From positions 1,674,001 to 1,738,000 of the forward strand of contig NC_089176.1 of assembly GCF_947507565.1 (NCBI RefSeq): 64,000 nt of DNA, given 5' to 3'. This document shows, piece by piece, positions 35,201 through 44,700 of the stretch (position 1 is the first letter of the stretch; the number at the start of each line of letters is the position of its first letter). The stretch comes from Oscarella lobularis. Taxonomy: Eukaryota; Porifera; Homoscleromorpha; Homosclerophorida; Oscarellidae. The notes beneath the pieces are model-generated. The model was not told where the DNA came from and ran no database searches. It saw nothing but the letters and a program-made list of their open reading frames with translations. The position numbers and the translations under genes are program-made.

Positions 35201-38200
35201 AATTTAGCAGGAAGTTTTTCTTGCACGTGCACAGCATACTATGTAGGCTCTCTTTGCGAAGAAGGTATTTATAACATTTTGATTTTTTTTTCTTTTTGCA
35301 TTTTTACTGTTTTGCAGATGCTGGTCCCTTGTACCCGCATGGCCTTAATCGAGGCGATCGATCCATGCCACGCTATGACGATGGCGCGTCAGAACCCATT
35401 TCTCTTCCCAACTGCTTTCCCTTTGGCCGAAAAAAGCACCACTCGGCTTACGCAAGGAGGGTGTTGCATGCTTTTGCTTTGTACAAATACGTTCTATTTT
35501 TTTTTCAGATCTCTACCAATGGGCTTGTGTCGTTTGATCATCCCTTCACTAATTTTGCTCCTCGCGTCTTTCCAGGCGATACGTTTGCTTCAATTGTCGC
35601 TCCATTTTGGGGCGACGTCGACATTCGTCTTGACGGCGACATTTTCTATCACGTTTATGACGACCCTTCGTCGCCGTTCATTGAACGAGCTGCTATCGAG
35701 CTAAGAGACTTTATAGGATCTGAGTTTCGACCAACGTGGATTCTTGTTGTTACATGGGTCGGCGTTCCCAACTACCCAGATGGGTCTTTCTACTTTCGAA
35801 GCTCGGAAAGAATAAGAGTAAGACCAGGACGCGTTTTAGTCGATGTTCAATGTAGTCTTTGCTCTTTCTAGCGCAATACCTTTCAAGTCGTCATTGCCAC
35901 AAACGAATTCCACTCGTACGGTCTATTCAATTATCCTCTTGGAGGCCTAGAATGGGCTGGTCGTCATCATTTCGGTGTAGTCGGGTACATGACGGACGAC
36001 TCTCACGTAATTCACAACCACTACCTCGCTGGAAGCGAGTCTATTGTCTTCGTTTCGGACTTTTCTCATACATCAAACGTCGGGAGGCGAGGTCGTTATC
36101 TCGCTCGCCTTTCCACGTCTTGCAATCCTTGCATAGCCATAACTCTGTGCTTACAGTGGTACAAAAACGATACTTTGAACGAAGGATTGTTCCCATTGTG
36201 GACCCAGTTTTCCTCTCCATGTCCGTGCACTTTCGACCAAGCGTTTCTCTCCGGAATTTACTCGTTTCATTCTCGGACCCCGACATCGATTTGTTTTGCA
36301 GCAATATTTCCTGGTAGGTTTGGCGAACAGACGAAGTGCTGCTACGCGCAGACGTTATTCTTCTTTGGTCTCTCGGGCGGCTCGTTGCTCCTCGGTCCTC
36401 CCTTGGGCGGCACCGCTCATCGTTATCACCCGTGGATAAACGGACTAGAACACTGGAGGTCTGACATTGTGCCCTTTCAGCATTGCTGTGTCGATTCGAG
36501 TCTCTGTCATCTCTACTTTGAACGACGTCCTTCCATTGACTGTTCTAATTTCCTGCCTTCTTTCTTTGCAATCGGTCGCGGCGATCCGCACGTAAAAACG
36601 CTCGACGGTCGCGACTACACGTTTAACGGCCTCGGCGAGTACATGATCTTCAAGTCAGTCGACGACAGCTTCGTGTTTCAAGGACGAACTCAGTTAGTGA
36701 ACGGGTCAACAGCAGCGTCGTTTTCCGCTTTCGCTGCAGGTGCCTTTGCGCCGTCGGGCAGTTTTACTACATCTTCTCTCGATTCGACCGTCGTTCACGT
36801 TGAGTTGGCCAACAACAGTTCACTTCGAATTTGGGCTTGTTGCTATTCGGCTGCTAATGATTTGCTGACGGAGAGTCGTTCGACTTTTGGAGAGACTTGG
36901 CGTGATATAACTTCGGAAGTTTTTGATTTGGTGGTCAACGAAGGAATTCTTCCTCTTCGCAATGTTGTGCTCTCACGAAAAATGAACAGCACCGTTGAAC
37001 TTTCGTTTTCATCTGGAATTTCGTTGGAGGTTCAGCAACAAGGCCGATTACTCACCTTTGTCATTTCGGCACCAGAAAAGTTGAAAGGATTGACAAAAGG
37101 TCTTCTAGGTCGTTGGGACGACGACGAGACTAACGATTTTGTCAGTCGTTCCGGAATAGAAATATTAATCAATTCTACGAATCGAGATATTCACAATCAG
37201 TTTGGGCAAACTTGTGAGTCATGGCCACCTTGATTTTTTCCGCTTTATCGCTCTTTTTTCAACAGGGCAAATATCTCGAGAGGAATCTCTCTTCTATTAC
37301 AAAGCTGGCGAAAACGTTGAAATGTTTTCGGTTCCTGATCACGTGCCTAGTTTCGCTGACGAGCTGCTGCAGCAAGCTACGCGTCAGCAGCAAGACCTGT
37401 GCAACGACGATCCTTCGTGTCTCTTCGATCTTCTCGAAACTAACGATCCTTCTATTGCATTGGGAACGCTTCGATCGGCTCAGAATGTTGCAGCGGCCAC
37501 TGCATCCATGGGTAAGGCGACGTCGTTTAACTTTGCATCGTTGTTTTTTAATCAATTTATTTAGCTAATAGGCCACCGAAAATGACAGGCAATGACGTGT
37601 TGCTGGCCACACTTGGAGTGGCGTCCATATACAACTTTTCTGTTTTTGACAACGATTCGTACACGGTTAGGGTCGAAGGGTTGACGCCTTCACAAGCTGA
37701 CTATAGGATCAATGAAATTGGAGACGGTCTTTATCATTTATCGTGGACACCATCATCGATTGGTCCAGTCAATTTTGTTCTTGTGGCTAACGATTCAAAC
37801 GGTGCCGAAAGTCAGCTTGAACCACTGACCAGGCTCTGTGCTTGTGCTCTTTCCAAAGGAGCTGTATGTAATGAAAGTGAAAGCGACGGCGGCGAGGAAA
37901 GATTTGTACTAGATGACTGTGACTGCGGGCAAGGTTTGTAGGAATCACTTTTATTTATCATCGGGGTGCAGATGGGTTCTTTTTCAGGCTGGGAAGGTTT
38001 GCTGTGCGACATTGATGAGGACGGCTGCGTAGATGCTGGCTGTCCCGACGGCACCAATTGCACAGACGTACCTGCTCCAGGAATTGGTGCCTACTGCAGC
38101 AGTGATTGCCCTCTTGGCACAGAACTATTTGAAGGAAAATGCGAAGGTGACTCTCTAATACTGGCAGCGCAAATGATCGATTAGTAGTCGACTAATGATT

Positions 38201-39060
38201 CTCCTATTTGCAGATATAAACGAGTGTGAGTCCAGCTTGACCTTGTCAAATTGCAGTCACATCTGCTTGGATGATACTCCATTTTTTCATTGCGAGTGCT
38301 ACAGCGGGTTTCTATTGAATCCCGACGGACGCACTTGCTCAGGTACCTGACAGACGTCATAAATGCGTCAGGTATACAGTGACTACGACAATTTTTATGT
38401 CTACAGACGTCGATGAGTGCGCCCATTCAGCAGCGGTTTGCCATCAAGCCTGTCTGAATACGAACGGTTCTTTCGAATGTCAGTGCAATCCAGGATTTGC
38501 ATTAGAGTCAAACAACGTGACATGTCGTCGTAAGTCTCCTATACTTACCGACTATTGAATCATCTGGATTTCAGCCACTCTCAATTGCTCGGGAAGCAAT
38601 CCTTGCGAGCAAGTGTGTTTCAAGAACACGACGTCAGGCGCCGAAGATTGCGCTTGTTGGCCAAGCTATGCACTCGACTCAAACAATGAAACATGTTCCG
38701 GTTTGAATAATCTCTAAATCTAGACAAATTCCTACTTATTGCGTGTGATTTAGACATCAACGAATGCATCCTGAATATCGACAACTGTCAGCAGTTGTGC
38801 ATTAATGTCGATGGAAGATATAGCTGCGATTGCCGAAGTGGATTTAACTTGGCTGGCTTGTCAACGTGCGAAGGTGCGTAACTGCTGCAAGCATGCATGC
38901 CTTTAATCAGAGTGTTATCTCTGAATTCTTGATGATGTCTAGACGTAAACGAATGCTTGAGTTCGACCCCTTGCTCTTTTGACGGCGAACTTTGTTCAAA
39001 CTTTCCTGGCTGGTTCAATTGTTCGTGTCCTTTTGGTACAGTGCATCATGCCGCTGATAT
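28533..39060 (+). CDS. Gene B: secreted modular protein, FAM171-like/Sushi/EGF x16/SRCR x2/NIDO-AMOP-VWD
   Basis: Paralogue of gene A with about 40 exons. Exon 1 (28533-28620) encodes a signal peptide. Then follow a Thr-rich linker, FAM171-like domain, Sushi, sixteen EGF, two Sushi, two SRCR, Sushi, EGF, NIDO-AMOP-VWD, a post-VWD module and five calcium-binding EGFs. NIDO-AMOP-VWD is the core of MUC4 and SUSD2; the rest suggests an adhesion or pattern-recognition protein of the extracellular matrix or mucus. Reading breaks are few: a frame change near 29620, one extra base in the A/T run near 30836, and a fused EGF pair at about 33440. The last EGF frame runs into the repeats at 39055, so no transmembrane part is present. 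The gene is likely expressed but possibly 3'-truncated. Confidence 0.72.
29255..30392 (+). other. Gene B: FAM171-like domain
   Basis: Exons 29255-29488 and 29542-30392. [20 protein letters not shown] followed by [10 protein letters not shown] fits the first beta-sandwich of FAM171-like proteins. The second half has [20 protein letters not shown] and [13 protein letters not shown]. After the intron the phase demands [14 protein letters not shown], but the longer open frame starts a few codons later, so a net frameshift lies around 29610-29635. [20 protein letters not shown] then resembles the segment following this domain in gene A. Confidence 0.6.
30458..30895 (+). other. Gene B: Sushi exon, Ser/Thr linker and first EGF
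   Basis: A Sushi module fills 30458-30649 (ending [14 protein letters not shown]). The next exon from 30700 has a Ser/Thr/Pro linker and then [12 protein letters not shown]. After GTCVEK the frame shifts by one base in the run AAAAAATTTTT near 30836, and then gives [16 protein letters not shown]. Removing one base of the homopolymer restores a perfect EGF, so this may be an assembly error or a recent indel. Confidence 0.72.
30952..33562 (+). other. Gene B: array of fifteen further EGF_CA exons
   Basis: Exons of about 115 bp begin at roughly 30952, 31132, 31488, 31652, 31823, 31997, 32166, 32335, 32518, 32687, 32857, 33018, 33188 and 33357. Each encodes one module from a D-I-(D/N)-E-C-type start to C-E-T, flanked by phase-1 introns. 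The last exon holds two modules fused without intron: [16 protein letters not shown] shows the end of one EGF joined to the middle of the next start, losing a Cys and the linker. Sequence similarity between neighbours indicates recent tandem exon duplication. One intron (31249-31487) is unusually long, with a GGCGTTAGCGCC palindrome, perhaps a small insertion. Confidence 0.88.
33617..35264 (+). other. Gene B: Sushi-Sushi-SRCR-SRCR-Sushi-EGF segment
   Basis: Two Sushi exons (33617-33790, 33846-34025) are followed by SRCR exons at about 34078-34378 ([47 protein letters not shown]) and 34559-34878 ([32 protein letters not shown]). Another Sushi (about 34930-35104) and a calcium-binding EGF (35152-35264) come next. 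SRCR domains in sponges and other animals bind ligands in scavenger-type receptors. Gene A lacks these two SRCR exons. Confidence 0.87.
35319..37213 (+). other. Gene B: NIDO-AMOP-VWD core
   Basis: NIDO exons ([40 protein letters not shown]), then AMOP Cys motifs ([25 protein letters not shown]), then VWD ([34 protein letters not shown]). All are open in one frame from about 35870 to 37212. The first NIDO intron uses a GC donor at 35452-35453, whereas the same site in gene A is GT. The module occurs in MUC4, SUSD2 and related animal adhesion proteins. Confidence 0.88.
37266..39060 (+). other. Gene B: post-VWD module and five C-terminal EGF_CA
   Basis: [20 protein letters not shown], then [13 protein letters not shown], then a sandwich-like exon (37570-37935), then [19 protein letters not shown]. 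EGFs at about 38214, 38406, 38575, 38754 and 38942 follow (for example [18 protein letters not shown]). The last one loses its end: after [20 protein letters not shown] the frame runs on into repeat DNA and stops near 39098. Gene A continues from this point with more EGFs and a membrane anchor, so B appears truncated here. Confidence 0.75.
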
Positions 39061-40550
39061 GGCCTCCCGTAGTGTGAAAGGGCAGGGAACTCCAAATTGA
39101 AAACTCCTATTAGAGACTCAGTTCCTAACTCTGACTTGAATATTAGTATTAGACAGCAGTCTCTGACTCCGGCTTGATTATTTCTGTTATATAAACAGTC
39201 GATCCCTAGCTCCAGCTTCATTATTTCTGTGTTACAGTATTAGCGTTGGCATATTACCCATATTAATTAACCTCTGGAGGACAGAACTTCCATCAATGAG
39301 AGCCGGAGTCAGATAAAAGGTCCTCAGATACCCAGTCCCTAGCTAACTCCGTCCCAATCAAATCTATTAGATACTCAGTCCCTAACTCCGGTTTTAATAA
39401 ATAGATACTCCAGTAGTTCCTGATCGACTCTTGCTTGATTATTTCTGTTATCAAAACAGTCCCTAACTCCAGGTACTCGCCTCTAGGCACAAACACCCTG
39501 ATAAATTATTATAGGAGGGAAGGCTAGCAGTCAAGGTCTTACTAATAGCTTTCCCTCTTCTAAAAGTTCTCCTTCCCTGCGGTGAATATGCATCATGCAT
39601 ATAGACCGCTTATATGGCCTCCCGTAGTGTGAGAAACGCATAGGGGAACAAAAAGAAGAAAGGACAGGGAACTCCAATTTGACAGTTCCTATTAGACACT
39701 CAGTTCCTAACTCCGACTTGAATATTTCTATTAGAAATCAGTCTCTGACTCCTGCTTGAATATTCCTGTTATATAAACAGTCGATTCCTTGCTCCAGCTG
39801 TGTTATTAGCGTTGGTTACACTACTGCATGCACTACGGGAAGGTCCACACGCATATTAACCTCTGGGGGAGAGAACTTCCAGCAATGAGAGCCGGAGTCA
39901 GAAAAAAGAGACACGAACGTCCTCAGATATACATTCCCTATAACTCCGGCCCAATGAAGTCTATCAGATACTCAGTCCCCAACTCCAGCTTTATTCGATA
40001 GACACTCCAGTAGTCCCTAGCTTCATTATTTCTGTCACTAATACCGTCCCCTAACTCCAGGTACTCGTCTCCAGACACAATCACCCTGTCCATAAATCAT
40101 TATAGGAGGGAAGGTCTCTACTTGACAATTCCTATTAGATACTCAGTTCCTAACCGTGACTTGACTATTTCTATTAGAAATCGGTGTCTGGCTCCGGATT
40201 GATTATTTCTGTTATCTAAACAGTCGATCCCTAACTCCAGCTTCAATCTGTGATATTAGCGTTGGTTACACAACGGCCTGCACTACGGGAAAGTCCATAC
40301 GCATGTTTAACCTTTAACTTTCAGCAATGAGAGCCGGAGTCAGAAAAAAGGTCCTCAGATACCCAGTCCCTAACTCCGGCCCAATCAAATCTATCTCAGT
40401 CCCTAACTCCGGCTTCATTAAATAGATACTCCAGTAGTCCCTGACTCTAGCTCGATTATTTATTGTTATCAAAACAGTTCCGAACTCCAGGTACTCGCCT
40501 CAAGGCACAAACACCCGGATAAATTATTATAAGAGGGAAGGCCTCTAGAG
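39055..40550. repeat. Three diverged tandem copies of a roughly 430-590 bp repeat
   Basis: Landmarks recur in order: TATGGCCTCCCGTAGTGTGA (39058, 39613), AGAGCCGGAGTCAGA (39299, 39888, 40329), and TTATAGGAGGGAAGG (39508, 40101, similar at 40529). Within each copy a shorter motif related to CAGTCCCTAACTCCGGCTT is repeated several times. No protein is encoded. The array starts inside the last EGF exon of gene B and probably replaced its 3' end. Confidence 0.8.
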
Positions 40551-41188
40551 GCTTGGAGAAAATCTAATTTTTGCGTATTTGTCAGTACGACGGTCCTACA
40601 AAATAAGTAGCATTTTCCTGGTCGATTAAAAGCAAAACGGTGCAGTACCTATGAGCGGCAGTCCAATTTTTATTAGAACCGGCTAAGTAAATAACTCGGT
40701 ATTTATTACATGGTCGCATCCCTCTAAAAGGCAACGGTGGGACACCGAGAAGCGCGGGAGAGGGACGTAAATAAATCGGCGAGAAAACGCGCCCAGAGGT
40801 GATGACGCAAAGAATGACGTCATCGCCACCCTAGACTAAAACAGACGAAACGAAACGCCACCGTCGCGCAACGCTATCGAAAGCATACTTCGAAGCGTTT
40901 CGAAGCTAAGAGCGGAACGACTTTGCGCGGTTGACGTCGTCAAACAGTCTTAGCTCTTCGCACCGCACGTGACGGTGACGTCGAGTGACGTCGTGCGCGG
41001 GATCCCGGGGACCCCGACGAAGACGCTTCTATAGAAATGTCACGATTTTCGTCGCACGGCGGCGGAAGCGGTTCGCGCACGGCCGTCGCGCGCGCGAACG
41101 AAGAAATTTGAAGCGAAGCTTAGAGTTACTCGCGCCGTATTTAACGCGCGGTAGGCCGTGACGTCTTTTTCATTTTAGTAGTGTAGAC
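40551..41188. promoter_or_regulatory. GC-rich, CRE-motif-rich stretch, possible promoter
   Basis: No coding exon is seen. Between about 40790 and 41165 the base composition turns GC- and CpG-rich and contains a full CRE palindrome TGACGTCA (40815-40822) and several TGACGTC/GTGACGTC half sites (about 40933-40992). This could be the original promoter of the ankyrin gene starting at 41724, later separated from it by the element at 41189-41710. The assignment is inference. Confidence 0.4.
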
Positions 41189-41710
41189 GCAGTGGCTATT
41201 GTTACGACAGTCGTTCTAGCGCACTATAGCCACTATAGCCGCAGTCTAGCATTATAAAGTCATCCGATAACGTCAGGTATCCAGGGATGCCGCGATAGCT
41301 CAACGGGCAGGGGGGGGGTGCTGTGGGACGACCGGATGCATGAACCACGGGGCACGTGACGGGATCAGAGGTTCGATTCCCAATGCGTGCTGCCTTTTTT
41401 TTCTTTTTTTTTCTTTTTTTTTCTTTTTTTCTCTGTACCTAAGCAGCGATATACGATCACCCGCGACTGTGGCTTAACCGCCCGTAGCATGGTGGTTCCA
41501 GGGGGGCGAAGCCCCCCTCTGCGACCTATGGCTCATTGGGGCGGTTAAGCCCGGAGCGGGGCCGCCACCGATACCAGTAAGGTTTAGGGTTAGGGTTGGG
41601 TTAGGTACATGAATAAAACGCTTTATAAGCTCTCTACTCTATAGTGCGCTAGACTGGCGTAGCAATAGCCTAAGAGGTCCAGTTACGACTGTCGTAACAA
41701 TAGCCACTGC
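41189..41710. mobile_element. TIR element (MITE-like), 522 bp
   Basis: The ends are inverted repeats: GCAGTGGCTATTGTTACGAC at 41189 is the reverse complement of GTCGTAACAATAGCCACTGC ending at 41710. A second inverted pair lies just inside (CTAGCGCACTATAG at about 41217; CTATAGTGCGCTAG at about 41639). Inside are a tRNA-like unit (41288-41400), a T-rich microsatellite, a hairpin GGGGGGCGAAGCCCCCC (about 41496) and telomere-like TTAGGG repeats (about 41582-41606). No transposase is present. Confidence 0.72.
41288..41400 (+). repeat. tRNA-derived SINE-like unit
   Basis: The unit has an A-box-like TAGCTCAACGGGCAGG and a perfect B box GGTTCGATTCC (about 41371). They are spaced wider than in a normal tRNA, with a G run between. 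The end is followed by (CTTTTTTTT)n, which includes pol III terminators. It cannot fold as a normal tRNA because of the extra sequence. Confidence 0.6.
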
Positions 41711-41723
41711 CTAGATATTATCT

Positions 41724-44700
41724 ATGATGGCACGTAATTTCTTCAGGCGTTCTTATTTCTTAGCACCGCTTGATGCTACAGTGAAGAAGGTGAGAGAGGT
41801 GGGTGCCTTGTTGCAAAGGTTGCGGACCGCTATTTAGTGGCATCACGGCGAGAAAACGGCGTTGATGAAGGCGTGCCACGAAGGGGCGGTGTCCCAAGTG
41901 AAGGAACTCGTCGCTGAAGGGACGAAGAAGCCGGGTTGGATCAATAGTCACAATGATGTAAACGACAAGAAACAAGAGGGGGTACAAGAGGAACCGGTGT
42001 GCTCACTTCTTTTGTGGCTTTGGGGCGTTAGAAACGTGAAACGGCGCTTCATTTCGGATGTTTGTCGGGAAACGCGGAAATCTGTTCAATTCTCATCGAT
42101 AACGGGGCTTCGATTGAGGCTTCTGATAGCGTTAGTGATGCAGAGCCATATGATACGCGGCCCCGTGACTAGATAGAGATTGGATCTAGAAGGGACGAAG
42201 ACCGTTGCACTGGGCGTGTGAACATGACAAATTGGAAGTAGTCAAATTACTGCTTCAGCGAGGCGCCGAGCTCGAAGCAGCAAAAGAGGAGAAATATTTC
42301 ATTGTAAGCAAATCTGATTAGCCGTTCTAAATAATATTTATTAATTAATTAATAATGTAGAGGTTCATGCATGTAGCAACACCTTTTGTGATATCATCAA
42401 CAGCTGGTAATGTCGAAATTATGAAAATTCTGGTGAGAGCGAGATGCAGAGTGACAGCAGTGGATTATGTATGTTCATGTAATTATTCATTGCATAGTAG
42501 TAATCATGTTTTCTAGCTTGGCTATAATGCATTGCATCTTGCTTCAAGAGGAGGAAGAAAGGAAGCAGTTCATTATTTATTATCTGAAGTTTTTCAAGTC
42601 AAAAATCTACCTGAAGAGGTTTCTTTTCACAAAACATAATAAAAGGAATTTATAATGTTTGTAGTGGGTGTGCACTGTCTTTCATTGCGTCTGTCAAGGC
42701 GGCTTATTTGAAGTGGCAAAGGCGTTTCTAAGAGAGCACGGTTCTCAGATATTGGAACAGAGAGACGAGGCAATCAATAGTCTATTCAAACGTCTTTTGT
42801 TTATTATTGCTTTTAAGTTTGGAATGACGCCATATCTGAGTTGTGTGACGAGTGGCAGTTGGGAATTAATAGAATGGATGCAGAGCAATGGTTGCAATAT
42901 TGCAGTCAGAAATGGGGTTTGAAATTGATGTCACTTCATAGATTGCGTAATTAAGTAACGTAAATTGTGTAGTGGGGAGAGACGGCTCTTCATCTCTGTC
43001 TAATGTGTAGAGACGAGAGCACATTTTTTCGTCTGTTTGAAAAATGTGCAGACCAAATCTCCAAAACCATTTCAAAAGACCAAGTGAGTAGTTGTAATAG
43101 GAAATTACAAAATGTAAGCTATTTTGTTGTAAAATAGGTGTCTTGTGCAGAGAAATGTTTGGAAATCCGCAACGACGTTTGTTGCTATAAAATGAGTAAT
43201 GATTTGTATTGTTGTCAATCTTATTAGAATGGTGAAACGCTTTTCCTATTGGCGTGTAAGAAAGGACTACTAAAAGCGGTTAATTTCCTATTGGAACTGA
43301 ATTGTCGCTGGCAGGCAAGAAACAACGTAATTTGTACGCGATTGTTAGATCAAATGAGTTTTAATTTATGTATTTTGTAGCTGGGAGCATCAGGTCTTCA
43401 TTTGAGTTGTGAAATGGGACACGTGTCAATTGTTGAAGTTCTTTTGAACAAGTGCGAATTTGATCTTGATGAAACTGATGAAGTAGCAATGAATCGGTCA
43501 CAGCATATCATTTTATTGAATTGACGTGAAAATTTTAGATGGACGAGACGGCACTGATGAAAGCTGCCAGAAGTGGGAACGTGATTATTGTTGACATGCT
43601 AATGAAAATGAAGCAGTGGGATTTAGGTCATCGGAATACTGTAAGAGACATAATTGACGCGTAGCGTTTGATAATTTTTGTCTTTCAAAGGCAGACAAAT
43701 CTGTTTTACCTTAGCGTGTAAAGGACGTGAGCCAGGTGCCGATCAAGTGGCGCACTATTTTCTCAATTTTGGCGATGCCAATTTTGTGAGAAGCAGGCTT
43801 TCGAGTGTACTATAAGTACTAGAAGTGATTTAGGATGGCGTTGGTATGCTTATGGCCGCTTGCAGCAACGGTCTTTTGTCAATAGCTGAGCGTCTTTCTG
43901 AGCGTGGCTATTCACTGAATCAACGGAATAAAGTATATGTATTCCAATATCAAGATTGGCTTCTATTGTTAACCATATACCTTTGTATCAGGATAAGCGC
44001 TCATTACTCCATTTGGCATGTGAAAGTCGGCAGTTGGAAGTTGCCCACTTTCTCATCGAGCACAAAGTGGACTTGGACGTAGTAGATGACGTCAGTTCAT
44101 TAGAAAGAAATCGACACGCTCTTTCTAATAAAAGTTTTAGAAGGGATATACCGCATTGGCATATGCGTGTCAACGTGGACTGTTTAGCATAGTCAAGTGT
44201 CTGAAGCAGAAGGGCTGTTCTTTGACTGTGAAAACGAAGCGGGAAGTGAGGCTTTGTTCTGATGAAAGTTGAATCATTGAAAGTGTCTATAGGGTCAGAG
44301 TTTGTTACATTTGTGCTGTGGCGGAATCGGAAATTTAAACGTGGCAGAGTTCCTTGTGGAAATTGATGAATATATTCATTTGAGTGATAATGTAATAATT
44401 TAACTTGTTGTTGTAAAATAAGATATAATAATATATATTAGTACGGACAAACACCAATAATTCTGGCATGTGAGAAAGGCAATCTTGCGATTGTTGAATA
44501 TCTTCTTCATCGTCAACCTTCTCTAGCAGTCACTACAGAAAAGGCACGGAGTTTCATTACTATCTCTTTTGTTTTATTTTGGATTTTAGCGAGGAACGAC
44601 GTTGTTGCAGTTGTCAATATTCCTTGGGTACGGCAAGCGTGTCAAATTATTTGATTGGTATTGTCTCCAACGAGTATTTAAATAGAGGCTTGGTAAGTTG

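Noticed and set aside
41288-41400. A functional tRNA gene
   Set aside because: The A- and B-box spacing is too long, a G run interrupts the anticodon region and no acceptor stem pairs; a SINE-like derivative fits better.
41790-42260. Frameshifts at the start of the ankyrin gene
   Set aside because: On closer reading, phase-0 GT-AG introns of about 45-75 bp (donors at 41790, about 41979 and about 42133) join all pieces in frame.
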